Shown: positions 7,666-17,141, counted from the first letter of the stretch. The stretch is DNA of 64,000 bases from Aliiroseovarius sp. S1339 (GCF_023195695.1 NZ_JALPQG010000005.1:186001-250000), one strand, 5' to 3'. Notes: generated from the sequence alone by a model not told the origin. A program made the numbers and translations.

Positions 7666-10422
7666 TTATTTGTGTCGCGCGACATTCAGTTTCAGTCGCG
7701 CGGCATTCGTTTTCATCTGTTGCTTCAGGGCGTCTTGGGTAAATACCCGCAGCCCCAAATCTTCGCGATATCCGTGGATTTCGCTGACATCCAGCGCCCG
7801 CATGAAAGCCAAGATTTCCTGGCTGACGACCTGTCCGGGAACCAAGATCGGAAAGCCAGGCGGATAGGGGATAATGAACGAGGCCGACACAACATCATCG
7901 CCGCCTTCCAACGCGGATTTTAGTGACCCATCAAGCTCCAGATAATCACAGTTCTTTTCATCGTAGCTCAGGAAAAATGCCGAGCGGATATCGCCTTCGG
8001 ATGTTGCTTGATCCGTGCGGAAGCTGTCGTGGAACCGGCTGAAATCGGGCAGTGGCGGCAGATCATGCATCAGAGTGTTGACGCGTTTTTCAAATCCGCG
8101 CCGCTCCATGATCGAGGCATCATCAAGCAGGTCATCAAGGTCTGAGGCGATTTCGACCAGAACTTCGATCAGATAGGCGACGGATGATCGGGTTGTGCCA
8201 ATATTGGTCATGAACAAAACCGTATTGCGCGAGGTTTTGTTGATCTGAATCCCGTATTTATCCATAAGAATTTTGGTCTTGAACGTGTCCCCATCCCAAC
8301 CGGTGCCCCCAACGGCAAGGGTTACGCGGGTTGCGTCAAGCACGAATTCGTCCTGTTCCCAGCAATCCCAGATGTCGGTCCAGCCCTGCTCGGAATCATA
8401 GTAGCTTTGAACCCCACTTTCGCGGTGCTGTTCGGGGATCATGTCGCCGGCCGTCAAAACCTTGAAGTATTTCTGCAGCTTAGGATGGGTTGAGATCGCC
8501 CGGCGCATCGACATCGCGGCCTCTACCTGTCTTTGAACAAACTCGAAGCCCTCAAGCTCAACCTGACGTCTGCCCACATCCAACGAGGCGATGATCTGAT
8601 AATTCGGCGACGTTGAGGTATGGGTCATATAGGCTTCGCGAAAGCTGGCCTCGACCTCGCCCTTGAAGTCCTGATCGTTGACATGGATCATCGACCCCTG
8701 CCGCAGTGAGGTAAGGGTTTTGTGGGTCGAATGTGTCGCATAAACACGAATTCGAGCGTCCGGTGGCGGGATGAGGCGCGTGTTCAGGATGGTTTCTTCA
8801 TCGGCTTTCTCAAGCTGCTTTTGTTGTTCAAGATAGGCCTGTGCGTGGTCTTCGGTGCGCAATCGGTCACGCAGGTTGTTTGCCGCATTCATACCGGTGC
8901 GCTGGCGATAGGTCGGACCAAACCGGGCAAAAGCGAACCAGGCCTCATCCCACAGAAAAACAAGGTCGGGTTTAATCGCCAGACATTCTTCCATCACCCG
9001 TTCGACGTTGTAGACGATGCCGTCAAACGTGCAGTTCGTCAGCAGCAGCATCCGCACGCGGTCCAGCTTGCCCTCGGCCTTTAGTTTGAGCAGTTGATGC
9101 TTGATCTCACGCAGGGGTACCGCGCCATACATCGAATACTCATTCAACGGATAGCTATCGAGATAAACAACCTGCGCACCGGCCAGCACCATGCCGTAAT
9201 GGTGCGATTTATGGCAATCGCGATCCACCAGAACAATGTCGCCCGGCCGAATCAGACCCTGCACCACGATCTTGTTGCAGGTCGAGGTGCCGTTGGTGGC
9301 AAAAAATGTCTGCTTCGAGCCAAACGCGCGGCTTGCCAGTTCCTGCGCCTCTTTGATGGGGCCGTGCGGCTCCAGCAGGCTATCCAGACCACCTGATGTG
9401 GCCGAGGTCTCTGCCATGAAGATGTTGGGGCCGTAAAACGCGCCCATATCCTGAATCCAATGGCTGCGAGAAATGGATTTTCCGCGGCTGATTGGCAGGG
9501 CATGAAATACACCGGTGGGCTGCTTTGAATACTCGACCAGAGCGGTGAAAAACGGCGTTTTATAACGCGCTTGAACGCCGCGCAGGATGTTCAGATGAAG
9601 TTCAAGAAAGTCTTCTTGATTGTAAAACACGCGGCGGCAGATCCCCAGATCCAGCCCGGCAATATCCTCGACCGAGCGATCCGTGACCAGATAGGCATCA
9701 AGTTCGGGGCGGACTTTTGCGATCAACCTGCACAGTTCAGGTCCATAGTTTTCGGGCTCTAACGCCTCGATATCCTCAATCCCGCCTGCGCGATTCAGAT
9801 AGCGCGTCAGGATGGCCAGTTCGACCTGAGAATCCATTTTTAAACCGGGGCGCACAACGATGGCCTGAATGTTGTGGTTAAACAGCACCCCGATCAAGGC
9901 ATCTTGCAGGCTTGGGACCACCACGATTTCATAATGAAACGGGTCTTCCATGCGGCGCATGCGTGAGAAATTGTTCTTTAGCCAGCGTTCCTGATGCTCG
10001 TTCAGATCATCGACTACCATCACTTCGAAATAGGGCTTGGCTAGAGCGCGCGCTTCCAAAGACTGCACGACCTCGTCTTCATGTTCGTCGGTATCAACAC
10101 TGTCGCGTTCCAAAGGCACATGCCTGCGCCGATAGGCGCCCGTTGTCAGCGCCCGCGTGATGCGCTGAACCGAAAAGGCAACGTCGTCATATTTCCGATG
10201 CTCGAACTGGCGGCGAATGTTGTCAAACGCTTGCACACCCGGAAACGCCCAATAGGATTCAATCAGGGCCAGAGACTCGAATAGATGCGTGACTTGTTGC
10301 ACCAGCGCCTGTGCCTTTGCGCCCTCGGCGTCACGCGAAAGGGCCGCTGTGGCGTCGCGCAAAGCGCTCCAGCGGTCGGAACGCAGTTGTATCGCAGAGT
10401 AGTAGTCGCTCACGGATTGCAT
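7666..10422 (-). CDS. Orn/Lys/Arg decarboxylase family protein with extended N-terminus
   Basis: 918-aa PLP enzyme of the fold-III-like Orn/Lys/Arg decarboxylase group, which turns basic amino acids into diamines or agmatine. The PLP lysine is Lys568 in ATHSTHKTLTSLRQGS. A response-regulator-like wing domain begins near residue 132 (YFEVMVVDDLNEHQ), and about 130 extra helical residues precede it, making the protein longer than the usual 710-750 aa. The ATG at 10422 is preceded by GAGGGG at 9 bases, better than the in-frame GTG at 10449. It sits between the nitrilase-type gene and the ATP-grasp gene. Whether it uses arginine, lysine, ornithine or another amino acid cannot be read from the sequence. 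Confidence 0.9.
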   Translation of the reverse strand: MQSVSDYYSAIQLRSDRWSALRDATAALSRDAEGAKAQALVQQVTHLFESLALIESYWAFPGVQAFDNIRRQFEHRKYDDVAFSVQRITRALTTGAYRRRHVPLERDSVDTDEHEDEVVQSLEARALAKPYFEVMVVDDLNEHQERWLKNNFSRMRRMEDPFHYEIVVVPSLQDALIGVLFNHNIQAIVVRPGLKMDSQVELAILTRYLNRAGGIEDIEALEPENYGPELCRLIAKVRPELDAYLVTDRSVEDIAGLDLGICRRVFYNQEDFLELHLNILRGVQARYKTPFFTALVEYSKQPTGVFHALPISRGKSISRSHWIQDMGAFYGPNIFMAETSATSGGLDSLLEPHGPIKEAQELASRAFGSKQTFFATNGTSTCNKIVVQGLIRPGDIVLVDRDCHKSHHYGMVLAGAQVVYLDSYPLNEYSMYGAVPLREIKHQLLKLKAEGKLDRVRMLLLTNCTFDGIVYNVERVMEECLAIKPDLVFLWDEAWFAFARFGPTYRQRTGMNAANNLRDRLRTEDHAQAYLEQQKQLEKADEETILNTRLIPPPDARIRVYATHSTHKTLTSLRQGSMIHVNDQDFKGEVEASFREAYMTHTSTSPNYQIIASLDVGRRQVELEGFEFVQRQVEAAMSMRRAISTHPKLQKYFKVLTAGDMIPEQHRESGVQSYYDSEQGWTDIWDCWEQDEFVLDATRVTLAVGGTGWDGDTFKTKILMDKYGIQINKTSRNTVLFMTNIGTTRSSVAYLIEVLVEIASDLDDLLDDASIMERRGFEKRVNTLMHDLPPLPDFSRFHDSFRTDQATSEGDIRSAFFLSYDEKNCDYLELDGSLKSALEGGDDVVSASFIIPYPPGFPILVPGQVVSQEILAFMRALDVSEIHGYREDLGLRVFTQDALKQQMKTNAARLKLNVARHK

Positions 10423-10492
10423 CAAATGTTTCCCCTCAAAATCGGTCACAGGTCAGACTGAAGCGCAACCCCTCGTGAGAAGGACGTCAGGT

Positions 10493-11464
10493 TCAGCCGC
10501 TGCGTATCTTAGCAGAATGGTGCGGTGGTGTTGCCTGCACTGGTGCGGTGTCATCGCCCAACGCAGGTGTCGTATGACCTGGAACATCAACATGTAGTCC
10601 GGCACGCGAACCCTGCGACGGTGTTTCCAAAGGCCCGAGAGTCTTCAAATAAGAGTCGGTGCCGCTATCGCGGTCATAAACTGAAAAGTCGACAGATCGG
10701 TCGCGGAAGCTTTTCAAAACCTGACCCAACCCCTTCATTCCGGTTTCTCGCTGACGGCGCACTTGGTCCAAATCCAATTCAATCGGGAACATGTCCTCTT
10801 GTCCAGCAGACTGATGCAGAACCATTGACGTGGGATCAATCACACAGGATTTGCCGACGCCGCCAGCGCCCAGACCGTTGACGTCGATCACATAGCACTG
10901 AAATTGGGCTGCGGTGGCGCGTGCGATGGCCAGTTCGGCATCGCGGTCGGTGGTGCCGGTAAGAACCGGGTGCAGCAATACCTCAACACCTTGGCTGGTA
11001 AGCTGCCGGGTCGTTTCGGGAAACCAGATATCATAGCAGATCGACAAACCAAACCGGCCAACCTCGGGCACGTCGAACACGCAAAATCCGGCTCCTGCCT
11101 CAACGCCTGCTTCATACGGGCGGAAAGGAAACATCTTTCGGTAGGTCGCGACTGTTTCGCCCTGTGGGTTGATGACAGTCGACGTGTTGAAAATCTTGCC
11201 ATCTTCGGTTTTTTCAAACATTGACCCGGGTATCAGCCAAATCTTGTGCTTTATCGCAGCTTCGCGAAACCGGTCGATCGCTTCATTATGAAGCGGCAAG
11301 GCGAATTTGCTTAGCGGTCCGTAAGCGGCCAGCTCGCTGAACAAAACCATCTGGGTCCAGGGAAAGCGCGCCATTAAAATATCCAGACGGTGGATCATTC
11401 CGTCCACGTTTGGTTGCAATGCGTTTACATACATTTGCACACCGGCAATTGCGAATGGCGTCAT
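10493..11464 (-). CDS. Carbon-nitrogen hydrolase, nitrilase superfamily
   Basis: 323-aa amidase of the nitrilase fold. The catalytic triad is Glu44 (LFSELAAY), Lys110 (YRKMFPF) and Cys143 (SICYDIWFPE), so it should be active. The superfamily includes N-carbamoylputrescine amidase, omega-amidases and aliphatic amidases; the Cys context SICYD fits general carbon-nitrogen hydrolases. The last 35 residues are low-complexity and rich in Pro, Thr and Gly. A GGAG site lies 9 bases before the ATG. It is the first gene of the operon, 70 bases ahead of the decarboxylase, so it may act on an amide or carbamoyl amine derived from the decarboxylase product. No agmatine deiminase is nearby. Confidence 0.85.
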   Translation of the reverse strand: MTPFAIAGVQMYVNALQPNVDGMIHRLDILMARFPWTQMVLFSELAAYGPLSKFALPLHNEAIDRFREAAIKHKIWLIPGSMFEKTEDGKIFNTSTVINPQGETVATYRKMFPFRPYEAGVEAGAGFCVFDVPEVGRFGLSICYDIWFPETTRQLTSQGVEVLLHPVLTGTTDRDAELAIARATAAQFQCYVIDVNGLGAGGVGKSCVIDPTSMVLHQSAGQEDMFPIELDLDQVRRQRETGMKGLGQVLKSFRDRSVDFSVYDRDSGTDSYLKTLGPLETPSQGSRAGLHVDVPGHTTPALGDDTAPVQATPPHHSAKIRSG

Positions 11465-11481
11465 TCAGGTTGATCTCCAAT

Positions 11482-11760
11482 ATGAACAGCAGCTTCAGTC
11501 CAGACTACTCTGCTTTTGAAGGGAAGAACAACAGCCCGTCTTGGTCAGAAATTCCGGCCGAAGAACGGATCCAAGTGAATGGGCAGCGAAAGCTCGGATG
11601 CGCCTATAGCGAACACGCCCAGATATTGCTGCACGCGCACGCAGAACCTTTGGCACCGCATTCGCCTGTTGATTGCGAAGCGACAATCCCAACTATCTGG
11701 GTAATTGAGCGCAATTGTGATACAATAAATGTTCACATCGAAGATTGGGGGCTTCTATGA
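11482..11760 (+). CDS. Possible small ORF upstream of the M23-like gene
   Basis: A 92-codon reading frame starting MNSSFSPDYSAF and ending just where the next gene starts: its TGA (11758-11760) overlaps the ATG at 11757 in an ATGA junction. That junction is what coupled genes look like, but the ribosome site before 11482 is weak and the protein has no family I recognise. It fills most of the 292-base gap between the divergent nitrilase-type gene and the large secreted protein, a gap that must also hold their promoters. The frame could equally be open by chance. Confidence 0.25.
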   Translation: MNSSFSPDYSAFEGKNNSPSWSEIPAEERIQVNGQRKLGCAYSEHAQILLHAHAEPLAPHSPVDCEATIPTIWVIERNCDTINVHIEDWGLL

Positions 11761-14700
11761 AACAACGTCCCAAGATGACCACCGGGATGGCGTCGCTGCG
11801 GCATCTTGCGCTGCCCTTGGTCTGCCTGCTGCTCGCCCTGCCTGCCCATTCGCAGACCGTGACCGCCCCGGCCGGGTCGGGCATTGCCACGTCGACGATG
11901 CGAGTTCAGCCCCTTGATAACGCCCCCACGCCGTCCTTTATCGGCGGCTGGGAACCATTTGACGATGGCGTGTGGCTCAGCCTCGACCTCGACTTCACCA
12001 CGGGGAACGAGGACGTTGCGTTGGAAGAGGCCCGTGTCACTTACCGCGACGCAGGCGGCGCGGACGTCGCCTCGGCGACCGTGGGGTCACGCGATTTGTC
12101 CTTCGCAACACTCAGCCGCACAAACGCCACCTTGGGAACAGCCGTACCTGCAGCGTTTAACGATACCGGAGGGCGGCTTGACGACATGGGATCGTTCGGC
12201 TCGCAATGTATCCGCGATATCGAGATCGACTCGAACCAACTGCTCTATGCGGGCGGCACCGGAACCTCGTCACCGATATTTCCAGCCGTGGGCATATTCC
12301 CCAACGGATCGCTACTTGGCCGGTACGACGCTGCTGGCGGCAGAGACAACGGGTTCTCCGGCAACGGGTTGCTCTCCGTGCAAATCGACCATCCATTCAA
12401 CGAAGACGATGCAATCCGTCACGGAATCGCTGCCATCGCGACATCGCCTGTTGGCGACATTTGGACCGGCGGCGCCTCGTGGCTTGAAAACGTCCCGCAG
12501 GACGGTGAGGTCGACTCCTTCTGGACGCTGACCCGGATCGACGTGAACGGCGCGATAGATTTTCCTTTCGGGGTCAGGATCGTTGAACCTCAGACGGATG
12601 GCGGTGCCATTCGCGCCCTGGCCATAGACGACAGCTCGCGACCTGTCGCGGCTGGCTATATCCGCGTCGATGACCGGAACCGCGCGGCGCTCGCGACTTT
12701 CGGCCTTGGCGGCGATCTTGCCGCGGACTTCGGCCTGCGCGTCGCAAATTTTCTGCCGGCGGACACGGTTTCAACTTACACCGCGCTTGCCTATGACAGC
12801 ACTGACCGCCTTTACGCCACGGGTTGGTACGGCCCTCCGCAGGAGTTGGAGCCGGAACCCGGCCCACTGGAGGATCGCACATGGTTCGTCGCACGCTTTG
12901 CCGACGACGGCTCACTTGATGAGACGTTCGGAACCGACGGTCTGGTCGAGGTCGATTTCCTCGGGTTCGACAGGGCCTATCCGGGCGCGATGGTAATTGA
13001 CGACGAGGACCGGATCGTCACTGTCGGCAGCGTGTCGACGGGTGACGGCATCAACGCTCAGGCGGCATTCTCGCGATTGCTGCCATCGGGCGCGCCAGAC
13101 GATACGTTTCAGCCCCTATTCAGCGGCACTGGCCAGTTCGTCACCGATGCTGGCATTGGCGGCCTGGTCGGTGCGACGGATGTGGTCATTGACTCGCAGG
13201 ATCGCATCGTCGCGTCGCTGGCTACCGTGGACGCATTCGCAGCCATCCGGCTTGAAGGGGCGGACGGGGCTGCCGATGCAGCCTTTGGAGATGGCGGCGT
13301 TGTGGTCCATGCCCACCCCGACACACCTAACCAGGACGGAAGCTTCGCATCCTCCATAGCGGTCGCCTCGGGCAACCGTATCGTTCTCGGCGGTTGCGCT
13401 ACAGCGGATGATGACGAGCGCAATTTTGCCCTGATGCGCCTATTGGAGGACGGCAGTCTCGATTCCAATGCCAATCAGCTGCCCGCCAACACCCGCGTCA
13501 TCCTCGCCTTCCCGGATGAAGCATTGCCGGATGACGAACGGCAGATGCCTTTCACCGGCACCCCTCCCGCGACGGTTGATGTCGAATTGGATCTGCGAGA
13601 GATCGCGTCGGGCGATGTTTGGACCATCTCCTGGACCGACATTCCCGCGCCGAACTTGGTTGCGGTTCCTCTACCGGATCCACTGCAATCCTATATCTTT
13701 CCACTTGCTCCGACGCAGGTGGTTGTCCCCTTACCGGACGACGAAGCCTGCGCCCTCATCGACGATGACGACGTGGGCGACGACGAAACCGCACCGCCCG
13801 CCCCGGACCTATTCTATTACGTTTCCAACGGGCATGAGCTGCGCTATGGCGACATTGAAACCTCGCACCGTGCGCTGGTGCAGTCCCTCAACACGGCGTC
13901 CGCATCCAACGATCAGCGCCACGCCTACGATATTGTCGTGCGCGACCAAGACGGTGGCAGCAACGTCGGCCTCGACGCGGCGTGCAACCCGATCGCCACC
14001 AACACCAACGCGACCGCCTATATCTGGGGCCAGTCGGTCATTGCGGCGGCAGATGGGAACATCGTGACGCTGGATAGCAGCCAGCCCGAAAATCCATCCC
14101 CGGGCGTCCGCTTGGCCGGTGTGCCGCGCGGCGGCAACTCCGTCACCATTGACCATGGTAACGGCCAGTTCACCCGCTATTCGCACATGCAAGCCGGGTC
14201 GATCCCCAACAACCTCGCGGCTCTCAACAACCTGGGTATGTGCCCGGCCGGACAGGTCTGCACCGTCACGCAGGGCGATCTGCTGGGTGTTGTCGGCAAC
14301 TCGGGCAACAGCTCAGGGCCGCACCTGCACTTTGTTCTGATGGACGGCTCGAACGCCAATACCGACGAAGGTCGGCCGATCACTTTCTCGAACATCATGT
14401 TCGGGGACATGAACCAGACCAATGTGGCGATTCACACGCGCCAACTGATCAATAACGTCATGCCGATCCCTTCCATGATCGTACTTAACCCGCCCTCGCC
14501 CGCCGGTCTCATCGCCGAGATCGAGGACAACGACGCGGTTGAGGATCATCAAGCCCTGACCCCGCCGACGATCGTGCAGGGTGAAATCTCGGACAGCGAA
14601 AGCCCAACGCTGGCGGTGCGCGGCGACCCTGTGGAAGATATCTACCGGTTCGAAACGGACACCCGCGCGCAGGCCGTGATCCGCCTCACGCCGACATCGC

Positions 14701-15776
14701 GGAACGGCGATCTGAACGTCTACCTGCTAAATGACGGCCTTCTGATGCTGAACCCTGATGGCGCGGGCTGGGGGACAGGCAGCACCGAGGAAATCGTCAC
14801 AACCCTGGCGCCGGGCCGTTACTATGTCGCCGTCTCGGATGCCGATGACGGCAGCGGGGCGACCTACGACCTCGACATCGAACTCAAACCATTCGCTTGG
14901 CAATACTCGGCCAAGGTCGTCTGCGGCACCCAGACTGATGCAGACGATGGCCGTCTGACACCGGGTCGTTACGCCACCACGGTCAACATCCACAATCCGG
15001 GCGCGACGCCAGCGCTGATCCACAAGAAACTGGCGCTGGCCTATCCGCCAGCCGAACAGACACCGGGGCAGATCTTGGAAATCGGCGAAGACGACCTCGG
15101 CTACGATCAGGCGGTCAAGACCGACTGCGCCGATATCGATCGCAACGCCCTGTCGGAAACGACATTGGGCGGCGCAACCTACTACGAAGGCTTCGTTGTG
15201 GTCGAAAGCACCGAGCGTCTGGACGTCACCGTCGTCTATTCAACTGCCGCGCTGGACAACAGTGGCAACGTCGCTTCGCAAAGCTCCATCGATGTGGAAC
15301 AGATCACCGAGCGCGGTCTGGGTGTGGATCTGTCGGTCGACAAGACCGCACAAGACTTCGTGTTACGGATGGGCGCCAGAGAGCTTCACTTCATCCTTTA
15401 TACTGTCGAAATCGGCAATCTCGGCCCGGCGACGGCTACCGACGTTTATCTGGTGGACGAGATGTCTCTGGGCCTTCTAAACGCGGATGGCATTATTGGG
15501 CTGCTGCCCGCTCCGCTGGACTTGCCCGCGACCGGCGCTCTGCTGTCGATCAACTATCCGTCCTTGACCGAATCCGTGGCGGAGTTTGACGTTGGCAGCA
15601 TCGCCGCAGGAACCACCCGCACGATCAGGTTCTGGGGCGCGGCCGTCGCGGCCGGGGGCGAAGACGGCAGCCCGGCATTGGCGGTCGTCGAAAACCGCGC
15701 CACCATCCGCGCCGGCCCGGTCGAACTGCTGGAGGACGACAATACCGCAACCGTTAACACCCAGATCCTGCCATGA
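11757..15776 (+). CDS. Large secreted M23-peptidase-like multidomain protein
   Basis: 1339-aa exported protein. Residues 1-33 are a signal peptide (hydrophobic LALPLVCLLLALPAHSQ). About 250-580 hold repeats of the delta-60 type, with units like DRIVTVGS and RLLPSGAPDDTF. An M23 (lysostaphin-like) domain covers roughly 720-880: the zinc motifs are HAYD (His722, Asp725) and the pair His856/His858 in GPHLHF, with YSHM between them. A pre-peptidase C-terminal-type domain (EIEDNDAVEDHQAL onward, about 920-1040) and a DUF11-like repeat (about 1190-1339) follow. A GGGGG site sits 7 bases before the ATG; an in-frame TTG at 11745 is less likely. It may cleave peptidoglycan or only bind it or another surface polymer. 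Confidence 0.8.
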   Translation: MKQRPKMTTGMASLRHLALPLVCLLLALPAHSQTVTAPAGSGIATSTMRVQPLDNAPTPSFIGGWEPFDDGVWLSLDLDFTTGNEDVALEEARVTYRDAGGADVASATVGSRDLSFATLSRTNATLGTAVPAAFNDTGGRLDDMGSFGSQCIRDIEIDSNQLLYAGGTGTSSPIFPAVGIFPNGSLLGRYDAAGGRDNGFSGNGLLSVQIDHPFNEDDAIRHGIAAIATSPVGDIWTGGASWLENVPQDGEVDSFWTLTRIDVNGAIDFPFGVRIVEPQTDGGAIRALAIDDSSRPVAAGYIRVDDRNRAALATFGLGGDLAADFGLRVANFLPADTVSTYTALAYDSTDRLYATGWYGPPQELEPEPGPLEDRTWFVARFADDGSLDETFGTDGLVEVDFLGFDRAYPGAMVIDDEDRIVTVGSVSTGDGINAQAAFSRLLPSGAPDDTFQPLFSGTGQFVTDAGIGGLVGATDVVIDSQDRIVASLATVDAFAAIRLEGADGAADAAFGDGGVVVHAHPDTPNQDGSFASSIAVASGNRIVLGGCATADDDERNFALMRLLEDGSLDSNANQLPANTRVILAFPDEALPDDERQMPFTGTPPATVDVELDLREIASGDVWTISWTDIPAPNLVAVPLPDPLQSYIFPLAPTQVVVPLPDDEACALIDDDDVGDDETAPPAPDLFYYVSNGHELRYGDIETSHRALVQSLNTASASNDQRHAYDIVVRDQDGGSNVGLDAACNPIATNTNATAYIWGQSVIAAADGNIVTLDSSQPENPSPGVRLAGVPRGGNSVTIDHGNGQFTRYSHMQAGSIPNNLAALNNLGMCPAGQVCTVTQGDLLGVVGNSGNSSGPHLHFVLMDGSNANTDEGRPITFSNIMFGDMNQTNVAIHTRQLINNVMPIPSMIVLNPPSPAGLIAEIEDNDAVEDHQALTPPTIVQGEISDSESPTLAVRGDPVEDIYRFETDTRAQAVIRLTPTSRNGDLNVYLLNDGLLMLNPDGAGWGTGSTEEIVTTLAPGRYYVAVSDADDGSGATYDLDIELKPFAWQYSAKVVCGTQTDADDGRLTPGRYATTVNIHNPGATPALIHKKLALAYPPAEQTPGQILEIGEDDLGYDQAVKTDCADIDRNALSETTLGGATYYEGFVVVESTERLDVTVVYSTAALDNSGNVASQSSIDVEQITERGLGVDLSVDKTAQDFVLRMGARELHFILYTVEIGNLGPATATDVYLVDEMSLGLLNADGIIGLLPAPLDLPATGALLSINYPSLTESVAEFDVGSIAAGTTRTIRFWGAAVAAGGEDGSPALAVVENRATIRAGPVELLEDDNTATVNTQILP

Positions 15777-16054
15777 GGTGCCCTATGATCCGCGTCACCA
15801 TCCTTTGCCTAAGTCTGGCCATGCCCGCAACGGCCCAAGATCGGCCTTCCGAACCCGTCGATCCCTGCACGGCCATCGCGCAGGACGACCTGCGCCGCAC
15901 CGCGCGCGTGTTGAACGCGCCCGAGAATCAACGCAGCGAGCGGGAGTTGAAAAGGGAACAGACGAGGCTGGCGCGCAGCAGCGACCTCGCCGCCATGCTT
16001 CGCTGCCTGATGAACACTCGATCCGAGCGGAATTCGCTCGGGCGAACGGATTAG
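15773..16054 (+). CDS. Small secreted hypothetical protein
   Basis: 93-aa protein, or 89 aa from the ATG at 15785, with a short signal peptide (MIRVTILCLSLAMPATAQ). The mature part is charged and helical, with two Cys residues (in DPCTAI and LRCLMN) that could form a disulfide. Its ATG overlaps the stop of the large M23-like gene (ATGA), so the two are translated together, which suggests a periplasmic partner or chaperone-like role. I recognise no family. Confidence 0.6.
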   Translation: MRCPMIRVTILCLSLAMPATAQDRPSEPVDPCTAIAQDDLRRTARVLNAPENQRSERELKREQTRLARSSDLAAMLRCLMNTRSERNSLGRTD

Positions 16055-16142
16055 ACGGCTTTCTACGACGGTCCGAGAACCGCTTAACGACAACGTCACC
16101 GACACGTCGGGGCGCAACGGTCCTTTCCCATCGGGGACGCGA

Positions 16143-16808
16143 CTACCACGGCACTTCCTTTCCGGCCCAGTCGAAGAAATGGCCGCTGTCTTCCGGCGAA
16201 AGCTGCTCGATAACGTCAATTAGATTGTATGCCGCCTGCGCGGGCGGCACGGCGTCGTGGTTCGGGTAGTTTCGGGTGAACTCGGTCGCGACGGTGCCCG
16301 GATGCAACGCGGTACAGATCAATTGTTTGTGCGTGCGTTTCAGTTCTATGGACGCCGTTCTGAGAAGCTGGTTCAACGCGGCTTTGGAGGCGCGATAGGA
16401 ATACCAACCGCCCAAAGCATTGTCCCCAATCGATCCAACGCGCGCAGAAAGGGCTGCAAACACCACGCGCTTATCACGCCTAAATAGCTGTTTGGCATGC
16501 TTAAGCACCAGCGCCGGACCAATTGCATTCACCGCAAACAGCATCGCCATTTCATCGGCAGACAAAGCCTTGATCGACTTTTCCGGCCCGCTAGATCTGG
16601 ACAGGATGCCCGTGGCCACAATCACCAGATCAAACTTGGTGTCCAACCGTCCCAGTTTTTCGCACACATCTTCTTCGTTGGTAATGTCCAAGCCGTCATC
16701 TTGCCGCGAGAGCCGTCTGACGTGATAGCTTCTGTTTTCCAACTCGGCCGCCAAGGCACGACCGACGCCCCCAGATGCACCCACAACAAGTGCTTGTTTT
16801 TCTTCCAT
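16143..16808 (-). CDS. Short-chain dehydrogenase (C-factor-like)
   Basis: 221-aa SDR protein. The N-terminal cofactor motif is VVGASGGVGRAL and the active-site pair is in WYSYRASKAALNQLLR (YxxxK). The Ser is in AALSARVGSIGD. Length and the HPGTVATEF segment resemble the CsgA/C-factor branch of small SDRs, whose substrates are mostly unknown. The ATG at 16808 is preceded by GGGA; an upstream in-frame ATG at 16862 would add 18 residues without SDR character. It stands alone, convergent with the small secreted protein gene and divergent from the small membrane protein gene. Confidence 0.85.
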   Translation of the reverse strand: MEEKQALVVGASGGVGRALAAELENRSYHVRRLSRQDDGLDITNEEDVCEKLGRLDTKFDLVIVATGILSRSSGPEKSIKALSADEMAMLFAVNAIGPALVLKHAKQLFRRDKRVVFAALSARVGSIGDNALGGWYSYRASKAALNQLLRTASIELKRTHKQLICTALHPGTVATEFTRNYPNHDAVPPAQAAYNLIDVIEQLSPEDSGHFFDWAGKEVPW

Positions 16809-16892
16809 CTGAAACGTCCCGCCATTGTTACTTTGCGCTGAAGTTTGATCCAAAACTTTCAACTCTTCGTAGCAGTTACAGGAGGAAAGAAA

Positions 16893-17141
16893 ATGGAAAG
16901 CAACATTTTAAGAACGAGCTGGGACGCGGTTATGGACGTCGAGCACAACCCATTGAGGACGACAAACTTGGTGGCCGCACACATGGTCATGCAAATTCTC
17001 GCTTGGATGTGGAGCGTGATTTTCGCGGTAGCACTTGGTAGTTATTTGGCATTTGGCGTCTCCGCCATCGCACATTCTTTGGTGCTGGGCGGTGTTTTTG
17101 TCACGCTCACGGTGTTCCGTTTGAAAGAGCGCTCCAACTGA
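16893..17141 (+). CDS. Small membrane protein, unknown
   Basis: 82-aa protein with a very strong ribosome site (AGGAGG, 6 bases before the ATG). The first 30 residues are soluble; then come two hydrophobic stretches (about MVMQILAWMWSVIFAVALGS and FGVSAIAHSLVLGGVFVTL) ending in FRLKERSN, so two membrane helices with both ends probably in the cytoplasm. No family recognised. An in-frame ATG at 16845 lies upstream but has no ribosome site. Confidence 0.65.
   Translation: MESNILRTSWDAVMDVEHNPLRTTNLVAAHMVMQILAWMWSVIFAVALGSYLAFGVSAIAHSLVLGGVFVTLTVFRLKERSN

Noticed and set aside
7666-10449. Start of the decarboxylase at the GTG of 10449
   Set aside because: The ATG at 10422 has a GAGGGG site at good distance, while the GTG has no such site; the longer start remains possible but weaker.
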